Shown here: positions 9,702 through 18,305 of the stretch, in pieces | Numbering within the stretch: the first letter of the stretch is position 1 | Layout of the letters: every line of letters starts with the position of its first letter | NCBI GenBank assembly: GCA_902619615.1 | Contig: CACNFD010000005.1 | Coordinates: 57,057 to 121,056, forward strand | DNA from: an uncultured SAR116 cluster alpha proteobacterium | GTDB lineage: Bacteria; Pseudomonadota; Alphaproteobacteria; Puniceispirillales; Marisalimonadaceae | Length of the DNA: 64,000 nt | Direction of reading: 5' to 3' | Notes under the pieces: model-generated | Database searches by the model: none | What the model saw: the letters and a program-made list of their open reading frames with translations, nothing else | Told to the model about the DNA's origin: nothing | Made by a program: the position numbers and the translations under genes

Positions 9702-10841
9702 TTATATGCCTTGGGCTTTTAAGCTATTTACAATTTCTTGTGCAGCTTTCTCACCAGCTTTTATTAAAGCATTTTTTTCAGCCTCATTGTCTTCTAATCC
9801 TTGTGATCTTACCTGGACTGGACCGATAGATGCTACTACTTCAGGAAATCCATCAATTATTTGGGACACGTCTACTCTTATACTTGCTGATACTGTAAAG
9901 TTTCCACTAACTTTGTCTACAAGAGCAGTATTCACATTAATGGTACCAATAGCAACGAAACCAATGATTTTGTTACATCTATCATTTTCGGCAATAGCAT
10001 CAAAAATTTCAGCTTCGGTGTCATCAGTTAATTTATCCAGTGTTGAAAATTCTTCTTCAATTATATCACTTGGAGGAGCACCACATCTCTTTGCAAATGA
10101 CGGATATCTAATACCTCTAAAACCATTGTTACTTAATGTTTTGGCTATGTTATTATTTAAGTCAGATGAAGGCATTATAACCCATGCTCTTTCCGAAGAT
10201 CTTTGCTTTATTTCTGTGCTTCCACCTGTAACTGTTTTTTTAAAAGCACTGGCTTCTTTGTTCACGACAGTTGTAGTTCCGTCTGTAGTAGCATTTTTTT
10301 CAGCAGCTACTCCTTTTTCAACTTTTTGAATTTTGGCAACTTTATTATCATATACTTTTGTATCAGTTGATTCTGCTTTTCTGGCTATAAAAAATGAAAC
10401 CATTCTTTTACGCTTTTTACCCGAATTAGAACTACTTGCTGTGTTATTTCCGCCATATAGAAGGGACTCAAAAAGTTTACCATTAACTGTAGCTCTAACT
10501 TTAACGTTTAGTTTAAGATCTTTTTGATCTTGTTTTGACTTAGTAACGTTAACAAAACTATCAGTTTGTGAATTTATAGTTTCTTTCACTTTAAGATATT
10601 GGTCTAATTTATTTCTTTCAGTAACACACTTACTAATAAATTTTTGTAAAACACTTTGTTTAGCTTTTGTGATACCTTCTGAAATTACTTCAGGTGATGG
10701 TTTGGGAGTTCCAGAAAAAAAACCTTTTGGTTTTGGTATATCAACACTCACAGTCGCATCAAATGTTGTGTCAGCATTACATACAGCAAAAGCGTTCAAA
10801 GGAAAGAATATCATAATTGAAAGGAAAATAAATTTTTTCAT
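9702..10841 (-). CDS. secreted protein, possibly FlgT/LPP20-like fold
   Basis: 379-aa ORF; signal peptide MKKFIFLSIMIFFPLNAFA; pattern ITKAKQSVLQKFISKCVTERN...SQTDSFVNV...LKLNVKVRATVNGK resembles FlgT-N/LPP20-type domains. Confidence 0.5.
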   Translation of the reverse strand: MKKFIFLSIMIFFPLNAFAVCNADTTFDATVSVDIPKPKGFFSGTPKPSPEVISEGITKAKQSVLQKFISKCVTERNKLDQYLKVKETINSQTDSFVNVTKSKQDQKDLKLNVKVRATVNGKLFESLLYGGNNTASSSNSGKKRKRMVSFFIARKAESTDTKVYDNKVAKIQKVEKGVAAEKNATTDGTTTVVNKEASAFKKTVTGGSTEIKQRSSERAWVIMPSSDLNNNIAKTLSNNGFRGIRYPSFAKRCGAPPSDIIEEEFSTLDKLTDDTEAEIFDAIAENDRCNKIIGFVAIGTINVNTALVDKVSGNFTVSASIRVDVSQIIDGFPEVVASIGPVQVRSQGLEDNEAEKNALIKAGEKAAQEIVNSLKAQGI

Positions 10842-11075
10842 GTTTAACCCGGATTTAAAAATTAATACTTTTATTATTAAATTTAATTACTTTTAATAAA
10901 CAATAATATATAATATAATATACAACATGTTAATTGAAAATTAGACAATAATATAAATACTAATTTATATTTAATTTCAGAGCGCTCATCCAAATATAAA
11001 ATTAATTTGTTTAATTTACTAAAAACTGTCTGTTTTTTCCATAAACAAATTGATTAAATAAAATGGAAAACGAAA

Positions 11076-11825
11076 ATGATTAAGAATTTTTTTTTCAAGA
11101 ATATCTTTACAATTCTTTTGTTATTATTTGTTACCCCTTCATTCTCTCAAGAAACCAATTTATTAAATAAAACTTTTTTAATTTTTTTAGAAAAAGAGTT
11201 TTTATCTAATCAGATCATAACTAAGAAAAACTCTAATGAAGATTATGTCACAATTTTAGATATCAAAAAGTCTGAATATCTAGTTTCTTTCGATTTGTTA
11301 AATAAAAACATCAATCAAGATTGGCTTTTAATCCCAACATTAAAGATTGTTAATAAAGTTGATAATAAAACATATGCTTTTTCTAGATCACTTGCTTTTG
11401 AAAAAAAATCCAACCTTTTGGAAATAGAAACAATTGCTAAAATGTTAGTGAGCTCTAGCTTAGAGCAGATGAAGAAAAACGGTATCCAATTTGTAATAGG
11501 CGACAAACAATTTGTTGATAAAAAAGAAAAGAAAATCGTCATCTCTCTAAATTATTTCAACTCATGTGAGAGTAACAAAATTATTGATGTCATGGAAAAA
11601 GAGTTTCCAGGTTTCATTCACATGGAAACTGAAGGTCATAATACACAAAGTAAAACTAAATTAGCTTACTATACTGTCTCTACAATATATAAAATTAAAA
11701 AATGGCTTGGTCTGACAATCAATGAATATGGTTTTAGTCCAGATGATTTTTTTATTAGGGTTTATAAATCAAAAATTGATATCAACAAACTCAGCAAATC
11801 AAAATATTTTTATGTTTGTGAATAA
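11076..11825 (+). CDS. secreted hypothetical protein (tandem paralogue A)
   Basis: 249-aa ORF; signal peptide; shares ..EFPGFI......YY......KLKKWL... with the next ORF. Confidence 0.65.
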   Translation: MIKNFFFKNIFTILLLLFVTPSFSQETNLLNKTFLIFLEKEFLSNQIITKKNSNEDYVTILDIKKSEYLVSFDLLNKNINQDWLLIPTLKIVNKVDNKTYAFSRSLAFEKKSNLLEIETIAKMLVSSSLEQMKKNGIQFVIGDKQFVDKKEKKIVISLNYFNSCESNKIIDVMEKEFPGFIHMETEGHNTQSKTKLAYYTVSTIYKIKKWLGLTINEYGFSPDDFFIRVYKSKIDINKLSKSKYFYVCE

Positions 11826-11826
11826 G

Positions 11827-12696
11827 ATGAACAAAATAAAAGCTACATTTTTAATAATATTTTTATCATTGATATCAATGAATGCTTATTCTGCTGAGCA
11901 AAAACCATTAATTTCATTATATGTATTAGGAGAAAATAAAAACAATAAATCTATCAAAATATCTATACAATCAACTCTTAATCAAAGCGGTTTTGTAATT
12001 AAAGATGGCAATAGGTCTATCAAAAATTTAGATTTAAAAAACACAAAAAATTTAGATAAGCTTCTTGAAAATTCTGATATTTTAAGTGACATTATTGATG
12101 CTGAATTATTGATTACTTTAAAATTAAATTATCAGCGTATCAATAAACTATCATCAAGTGTTTATATTTCTTCAGAAATATACAATACCCAAACAAAAAA
12201 TTATATATCTACTTGGTCTACTCCAAGGAAAATTATCAAGTTTCCTAAGGATTGTGATAATATTTGTGAAAACCTTTTATTAAGTGAAAAAGTTATTCTA
12301 TTGTCTGATCAACTTGGGAATAGTATCTTAAGAATTCTGGATGCAAAGTTAAAAGAACAGAAAAATTATAGTAATATTTCGAAAGTTTATAATTTTAAAT
12401 TTTATAATTTTAAAGATAAAGATATCATCTATTTAACAGATATAATGGTAAATGAATTTCCTGGATTTATCAAAATTACTAATGAACAAAGTTTTGGCAA
12501 GCAGAATAGCTGGTCTTACTATTCATCTACTGATTTATTGAAATTAAAAAAATGGTTAGTGATTTCATTATCAGACATAGATCTTAAAATTGACAAGGAT
12601 TATGAGATATCAGTGTCTGACAATAATTTTTTTATTAAAAAATTCCCATCATTTAACTCTTTAGGCTCAAAAGGCAACACAAAGAAATTTAATTAA
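11827..12696 (+). CDS. secreted hypothetical protein (tandem paralogue B)
   Basis: ORF track start 11722 is upstream; ATG 11827 gives signal peptide MNKIKATFLIIFLSLISMNAYSAEQ and immediately follows the previous stop. Confidence 0.65.
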   Translation: MNKIKATFLIIFLSLISMNAYSAEQKPLISLYVLGENKNNKSIKISIQSTLNQSGFVIKDGNRSIKNLDLKNTKNLDKLLENSDILSDIIDAELLITLKLNYQRINKLSSSVYISSEIYNTQTKNYISTWSTPRKIIKFPKDCDNICENLLLSEKVILLSDQLGNSILRILDAKLKEQKNYSNISKVYNFKFYNFKDKDIIYLTDIMVNEFPGFIKITNEQSFGKQNSWSYYSSTDLLKLKKWLVISLSDIDLKIDKDYEISVSDNNFFIKKFPSFNSLGSKGNTKKFN

Positions 12697-12731
12697 ATCA
12701 AAAAAGTTTCTAATTTTTCCATAATTTAAAT

Positions 12732-13154
12732 ATGGAGAAAAATATGAACTCGAATTACTCACATAACCCTCTAACTGAAGTTGCTTTAGCATTATCAATG
12801 GCATTTTTTGCTTTAATGGTCCTAACAATTTTTGCACTTTCTCAAAAACAATTAAAATCAACTGAAAGTGATAAAATTTCAATAAATTCAAAATCTTCAG
12901 TTAATAAAGACAAAAAAGATGAAAAAAGAACATTAGTTTTTTATCACAATAAAAATTTTTATGATCAAAATCTAAAAAGATGGAGACTTAAAAATCATGG
13001 AGAAAAAACCGTCCGATATACCTTAGCTGTTCCAACAAAAATGTCAGTTAAAGAATTATTTGAAATTAAAAATCTTTTTCAAGGTTTTGACCTGCAAGTT
13101 ACTGAGCAAAACCAGCAATGGAATGAAGCTTTAGAGAAAATATCAACTAAATAG
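12732..13154 (+). CDS. ExbD/TolR-like single-TM protein (acidic TM residue is Glu)
   Basis: N-terminal NPLTEVALALSMAFFALMVLTIFAL matches the ExbD/TolR P-x-x-D-V-x3-L-x3-F TM motif with D replaced by E (codon 12777-12779). Confidence 0.45.
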   Translation: MEKNMNSNYSHNPLTEVALALSMAFFALMVLTIFALSQKQLKSTESDKISINSKSSVNKDKKDEKRTLVFYHNKNFYDQNLKRWRLKNHGEKTVRYTLAVPTKMSVKELFEIKNLFQGFDLQVTEQNQQWNEALEKISTK

Positions 13155-13165
13155 GATAAATTATC

Positions 13166-13777
13166 ATGAAATTAGTATTAACAATAATTATAATTTTATC
13201 AGCTTCTATGGCGAATGCTAAAAGTTATAATCGTCCATATATAAAAATGTTATTAATTGAAAATGCAAGGCTCTCAGAATACGTTACTCCTGCCTTAGCA
13301 ATTGCAGTAGCTAAAGTTGAATCTGATTTAAGGCCTGATGCAGTTAGTAACAAAGGCGCTATAGGTGTAATGCAAATTATGCCACGTACTGGGTTATTAG
13401 AATTTGGAGTAAAAAGAAAAGATTTATTTAACCCAATTATTAATATTAAAATAGGTGTTAAATTTTTAGACCAATTAATAAAAAAGTATAGAGGGAATAT
13501 TGGAGTTGCCTTATCACATTATAACGGAGGTTCAGCAGTTGGAGTATGGCCAAATGTAAAAATTATTCCTGCTACGTATCCCTATGTTGTAAAAGTCTTA
13601 AAAAAGTCCAATGAATTAGTTAATATGGCACCTACATTACGAAAACAAAAAGATTTGATTGAAGCAAAATTCAAACTAATTCAAAGTAAAGAAAAGTCCG
13701 AAATCGATTTATTAGTTGCTAAAATAGATGATTGGTTGGAGATTTATAACAATTATAAATTAAATAAAATAAATTAA
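13166..13777 (+). CDS. lytic transglycosylase, SLT domain
   Basis: 203-aa ORF; signal peptide; AIAVAKVESDLRPDAVSNKGAIGVMQIMPRT...NIKIGVKFLDQLIKKYRGNIGVALSHYNGG is classic SLT. Confidence 0.9.
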   Translation: MKLVLTIIIILSASMANAKSYNRPYIKMLLIENARLSEYVTPALAIAVAKVESDLRPDAVSNKGAIGVMQIMPRTGLLEFGVKRKDLFNPIINIKIGVKFLDQLIKKYRGNIGVALSHYNGGSAVGVWPNVKIIPATYPYVVKVLKKSNELVNMAPTLRKQKDLIEAKFKLIQSKEKSEIDLLVAKIDDWLEIYNNYKLNKIN

Positions 13778-13831
13778 TAAATTAATTTGTGTTAATCTTA
13801 TTATTAATTTTTACTTTAGTTAGGTTTTTAA

Positions 13832-15550
13832 ATGCGTGACAAACTTTTTTTTGACGACTGGAAAGAGTTTACTCTTCAAAAACCTGATGAGGTTATTTTA
13901 AATCATTTTGAAAACATAAAAAATAAAACTACGATAAATGGAACTTTAAAGTACCCAAATTTAAAAGAAGTAAACAAAGTTTTTGCGCTTTTTATAACTC
14001 ATAATTATGGATCAGTAATTTATGAATTATGTAATTTTTTAAGATATTTAAGTCAAAATAATTTACCTTTTTACAATATCATGATCATGGACAATAATGA
14101 TCTTTTAAAAAAAATTAAAAAAATAAATTTTAGAAACAGCCATGAAATATCAAACAAATTCACCTTAAAACTAGAGAGTTATAATTTTGATATTGCTTAC
14201 TCTAGAATTTCAAATTTAATTATAATCATTGAATTTTTAGAAGAAATTTTAGGTCTTGAGGAGATATTGTCATTAGATAAATCTATTAATAAAGCAAATT
14301 CCCAAAGTGATTTAAAAGCAGTTTCAAATAATATTTCTAAGAAAGTTTATTCTTATTTAAAGAACTTACTTCCAACATCACATCTGCAAAGTTTTTCAGC
14401 AGCAATTGGAAATCTCATTATAAAAATAAATAAAGATGACAATCATAAGATCGTGTCGGAGGATATATCGGATGATTTTATATTTGAGTTTTGGGTTTCC
14501 TCAGGGTCAGGAGAAAAAGATTTATTAATTAAAACCTTTACTTTAGCTGCTGATTTATGTCTGACCTATAAAAAATCAATAGAACTTAGTGAAAAATATC
14601 AAGTCTCTTCAAAGCATAAGGATTATGAGGAGTATTCTGCGAACTCGATTTCAAACGAAGTGTTAAATGAATTTCTTGAACAAATAATTTCAAATGATGA
14701 GCATGTGTTTTCAAAAAGTTTTAACAAACTTAGTATTTTGAATTCCAATAAAATTAATATTCTTAAGAAAAAAGAGCTTGGAGATATAGAAGTCTTTTCT
14801 AAATATGATGATTTATCTATGAAACTACCTTTAACTATTTTAAGAATATGTGTATTTGGAAACATGCAGAATAAGATAATAGAAAATGGAAGAAGAAAAA
14901 AAATAGATCTTCCTGATTTTTTTCAGTCATATTGTGATGATTCCAAATATTATGAACAAAGCCAAATTATACTAAACATTATAAATAATAATTCTTTTTT
15001 ATGTGAAATTTTATTTTATAAACTATGGTCCTTTGAAACTCCTAAAATTTTAAATATGATTAGAAACTATTTAAATAAGGATGAAAGTATTTTATTTGAA
15101 AACTTTTTAAATCAGAAAAAAGAAACTCTTGATTTTGATCCTAATTTAGATGACTTTGCACTCCTTAAAGAATTAGATAAGAAAAAAGAGAATTACTCTC
15201 CAGATGAATATAGAGAAGAAATTTTAACTAATTTATACAATGAATTTAAAATTTATATTAAATCGAGTGAATTCCAGTCTAACTTTAATAGTTTCTTAAA
15301 TTTCTTGAGTAAGACTAAAAAAAATTCTATTTCTTTTCGAAGAAGTGGCTTTGATTTTAATAAAAGTAATAAAGAAAATCTTGAAACAATAACTGAAATT
15401 TATAATGCTCTTATGGTTATTAAAGAGTTTTTGTGCAATTTTTTAGAAACCTTAAATCAAAATGTAAATAATCTGAAGTTTAAATTTAATGAAGATAAGA
15501 TAATTTTCTTTGAACATTTTAAATTATTATATTCTAAAGAAGGTATTTAA
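13832..15550 (+). CDS. hypothetical cytoplasmic, mostly helical protein
   Basis: 572-aa ORF, no signal peptide; first of a three-gene unit (stop/start 15550/15552). Confidence 0.7.
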   Translation: MRDKLFFDDWKEFTLQKPDEVILNHFENIKNKTTINGTLKYPNLKEVNKVFALFITHNYGSVIYELCNFLRYLSQNNLPFYNIMIMDNNDLLKKIKKINFRNSHEISNKFTLKLESYNFDIAYSRISNLIIIIEFLEEILGLEEILSLDKSINKANSQSDLKAVSNNISKKVYSYLKNLLPTSHLQSFSAAIGNLIIKINKDDNHKIVSEDISDDFIFEFWVSSGSGEKDLLIKTFTLAADLCLTYKKSIELSEKYQVSSKHKDYEEYSANSISNEVLNEFLEQIISNDEHVFSKSFNKLSILNSNKINILKKKELGDIEVFSKYDDLSMKLPLTILRICVFGNMQNKIIENGRRKKIDLPDFFQSYCDDSKYYEQSQIILNIINNNSFLCEILFYKLWSFETPKILNMIRNYLNKDESILFENFLNQKKETLDFDPNLDDFALLKELDKKKENYSPDEYREEILTNLYNEFKIYIKSSEFQSNFNSFLNFLSKTKKNSISFRRSGFDFNKSNKENLETITEIYNALMVIKEFLCNFLETLNQNVNNLKFKFNEDKIIFFEHFKLLYSKEGI

Positions 15551-15551
15551 G

Positions 15552-16067
15552 ATGGATAATAAAGATAAAATTTCAGACACCTTTTTAGCATTAAATTATT
15601 TAAATTTATCTAAAAATTATTCTACGCCAGAACTAAAATCAAAATTCAACATTAAAATGGTTTGGGATGTTTACTTAAACCCACTTAAATACCAAGATCA
15701 AATTAATGAATTTTTAAAAAACAAAGTTTTTTCTGATGCTTATTTTTTAATTCTTAAAAATGAAGGGTGTATTTATCAATCAAAATTAAATGCTGCATCT
15801 AGTGAAAGAATATTTTCTAGATCATCAAATGAATTTAAAATTGAGATAGTTAAATCAAATAAAAATGAAGACGTATATTATTTAATTATTAAATTCATTA
15901 ATGATATTGATTTACAACTTTCAAATTTATATGTTATTTGCGACAATAAAAGTGATTGCATAAAGCTACCTTTTTTAAATGATAAACAGGCTCAAATTTT
16001 GATAAAAAAATCTGATAACTTTTTTAACCTTATTACAAACCCTAACGCAGAGATTTTTATAAGGTGA
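15552..16067 (+). CDS. hypothetical protein
   Basis: ATG at 15552 directly after previous stop; MDNKDKISDTFLALNYLNLSKNYS. Confidence 0.65.
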   Translation: MDNKDKISDTFLALNYLNLSKNYSTPELKSKFNIKMVWDVYLNPLKYQDQINEFLKNKVFSDAYFLILKNEGCIYQSKLNAASSERIFSRSSNEFKIEIVKSNKNEDVYYLIIKFINDIDLQLSNLYVICDNKSDCIKLPFLNDKQAQILIKKSDNFFNLITNPNAEIFIR

Positions 16068-17392
16068 AAAAATATACAGTTATGATTCCTACTACTAATA
16101 ATGTAGTAGGTATTACTGATATAGTAAAAGAAGATCCATTGGTTTCTTCAGTTATATGTGAAAATAATAATTTAGAAGCCTTGCCAATCAGCTCTTTTTA
16201 CAATTCTTTTGTAAAAAGCCCTACTGGAATAATTGAAAAATTAGTCGGACACTCCTCATTTAGGATAGATATAACCAAACCAATTCATAATGGAAAAAGT
16301 TGGCAATTGGCGATTGCTATAGCCCATATTTTCACAAAACATAATATTTTAAATTTTTCAAATGAAAATCAGCTTTTAACAAATAAAACGGACGAAATTA
16401 TTTGGGCAAGTGGAACTATCAATTCAAATTTAGAAATAAAAAAAATAAATTACCTTGATCAAAAAATTGATAATTCAATGAATTTTTTCAAAAATTGTAT
16501 AAAAAATGAAGTTCAAATTAATATTATATTGAGTATTCACAATAAAGATGATTTAAACAGCCTTTTGATAAATAATAAATTCTTAAGAGACGCAATAAAA
16601 ACTAAATTAATTAAAGTTTTATTTTTTAAGAATTTATATGATCTATTTGATCATTTGAATTTAAAAAATTTACTAAAAAAACCAACTAAGCGGTTATATT
16701 TTTTTCAAAAATCAAAAAAAACACTTAACTTACTTTCTATCATCTTTGTAACAATTTTGTTTGCTCTTATGTTCATAAATGTTTGGCAAAAAACTTCACC
16801 TTTAATAATTTTAAATAACAATAAAAACTATAGTTTATTACTTACAACTTTAAAAATGTATAGATATGGTAATTTGACTGAAAGGGTAATCGCTTATGTT
16901 TATGATTACATTCAGACACTGCAGTCAAATGAAATAAACAAACAAATGAGATTAAATTTTATTCCATACAATGAATTAGAAACTAATAAATTAAAATGTA
17001 CACCAGGTAGTCAGTCTATAGATCATGTCTGTAATTTAAACTTAGAGGTTTCTAATATTGGAGTAGATACAGTTTTTTTGTGGGCATTAAAATTTTCTAA
17101 TCTTAATTTAGAGGAAAAAGGATTTCAAAAAACTAATAAGAAATCAGATATAGTAAATGGCATGATTAAAAGTAACGAAGCTTTCTTAATTGATATAAAA
17201 AATAGCCATGAACCTATAACTCTATTTATAGTTTATAGTAAGGAGTTTGATATTAAGATCATAGATTGGTTAAAGCGTGTTGATAGAGAAAAGTCTTTGC
17301 TAGAAACAACTATTAAGAGGATAAGAGCCCTTGGTTATGGTTATACGATTAACAGCATTAAAAATGTGAAATTAATTGAAAATAAAATTTAA
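16064..17392 (+). CDS. Lon (S16)-protease-like domain fused to a TM anchor and C-terminal exported region
   Basis: 442-aa ORF, GTG start overlapping previous stop (GTGA). Motifs PIHNGKSWQLAIAIA ... IIWASGTINSNLEIKKINYLDQKI ... INIILSIHN match the Lon-S16 Ser and Lys motif regions; TM LLSIIFVTILFALMFINVW. Confidence 0.5.
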   Translation: MKKYTVMIPTTNNVVGITDIVKEDPLVSSVICENNNLEALPISSFYNSFVKSPTGIIEKLVGHSSFRIDITKPIHNGKSWQLAIAIAHIFTKHNILNFSNENQLLTNKTDEIIWASGTINSNLEIKKINYLDQKIDNSMNFFKNCIKNEVQINIILSIHNKDDLNSLLINNKFLRDAIKTKLIKVLFFKNLYDLFDHLNLKNLLKKPTKRLYFFQKSKKTLNLLSIIFVTILFALMFINVWQKTSPLIILNNNKNYSLLLTTLKMYRYGNLTERVIAYVYDYIQTLQSNEINKQMRLNFIPYNELETNKLKCTPGSQSIDHVCNLNLEVSNIGVDTVFLWALKFSNLNLEEKGFQKTNKKSDIVNGMIKSNEAFLIDIKNSHEPITLFIVYSKEFDIKIIDWLKRVDREKSLLETTIKRIRALGYGYTINSIKNVKLIENKI

Positions 17393-17415
17393 ATTATAAA
17401 AAGAGGAGGTAATAT

Positions 17416-18255
17416 ATGAACAAATTAGATGTAATGAATAATAGTTTTAATATTAAACCTTTTGCACCAAATTTAGGAGCAATTATAACTAACGTAGATT
17501 TATCTAATGATATAAATGATGCAGAGCTTAAAGTCATAAGAGATGCTTTTCATAAATATCAGGTTTTATTTTTCCAAAATCAATCTGAAATTTTACCAGA
17601 AAATCATATAAAGTTTGGTAAATATTTTGGAGATTTGCATATCCATCCTGCAGCTCCTAAAATGAAAAACTATCCCGAAATCTTTGAAATACATACCAAC
17701 AAAAATAGTAAGATATCTAATGGAGCAGAAGATTTTCATTCTGATGTTTCTTGTGACATGGAACCACCTCTCGGAACAATGCTCCAACTTCATATACTTC
17801 CTGAATGTGGTGGGGACACAATGTTTGCAAATATGTATATGGCCTATGAATCTTTAAGTAAACCTATGCAAAAGTTTTTAAGTGGTCTTAGAGCGTTTCA
17901 TGAATCTGAACATTTTTATAAAGGAAGATATAATAAAATAGATGAAAATATAAAATATCCATCTGCTCTTCACCCTGTAGTCAGAACACATCCTGTAACT
18001 AAAAAGAAGGCATTATATGTAAATCGCTTTTTTACAACGCAAATTGAAGGTTTAAGTCAACATGAAAGTAAACTTATTTTAAATTATTTATTTGAACATT
18101 GCGAAAAAACAGATTTTCAGATTAGATATAGATGGAAACAAAATGATATGGCTTTTTGGGATAATAGATGTACCCTGCATAAAGCAATTTGGGACTATTT
18201 TCCTAATGAAAGGAAAGGAAGAAGGGTTACAATTAAAGGCGACAAACCTTTTTAA
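17416..18255 (+). CDS. TauD/TfdA-family Fe(II)/2-oxoglutarate dioxygenase
   Basis: HxD motif FHSDVSCD, distal His NRCTLHKAIWDY, RRVTIKGD C-terminus; AGAGGAGGT RBS. Confidence 0.9.
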   Translation: MNKLDVMNNSFNIKPFAPNLGAIITNVDLSNDINDAELKVIRDAFHKYQVLFFQNQSEILPENHIKFGKYFGDLHIHPAAPKMKNYPEIFEIHTNKNSKISNGAEDFHSDVSCDMEPPLGTMLQLHILPECGGDTMFANMYMAYESLSKPMQKFLSGLRAFHESEHFYKGRYNKIDENIKYPSALHPVVRTHPVTKKKALYVNRFFTTQIEGLSQHESKLILNYLFEHCEKTDFQIRYRWKQNDMAFWDNRCTLHKAIWDYFPNERKGRRVTIKGDKPF

Positions 18256-18305
18256 AACTTTTTATAATGTTATTGTTGCGCAATTAATTTATTACCTAAA
18301 AAGTG

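Noticed and set aside
9229-10527. Long plus-strand ORFs (9229-9657, 9706-10329, 10333-10527) opposite the secreted minus-strand genes
   Set aside because: Antisense shadows of well-supported minus-strand CDSs with signal peptides; translations lack recognisable domains.
16064-17392. A genuine full-length Lon protease
   Set aside because: No AAA+ Walker motifs or Lon N-domain; only an S16-like segment with a TM anchor.
1-17392. Zorya-type defence system (ZorAB are MotA/MotB-like)
   Set aside because: No ZorC/ZorD-like helicase or nuclease seen, and the cluster is dominated by secreted proteins.
1-17392. Flagellar locus (MotA-like, FlgT-like, SLT)
   Set aside because: No flagellin, hook, rod, ring or export genes in the window; the similarity is at the level of individual domains only.
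17593-17793. Minus-strand ORFs inside TauD, sulfatase, TctC and other CDSs (e.g. 17593-17793, 26628-26915, 32794-33144)
   Set aside because: Shadow ORFs in strongly coding regions with no independent start signals.
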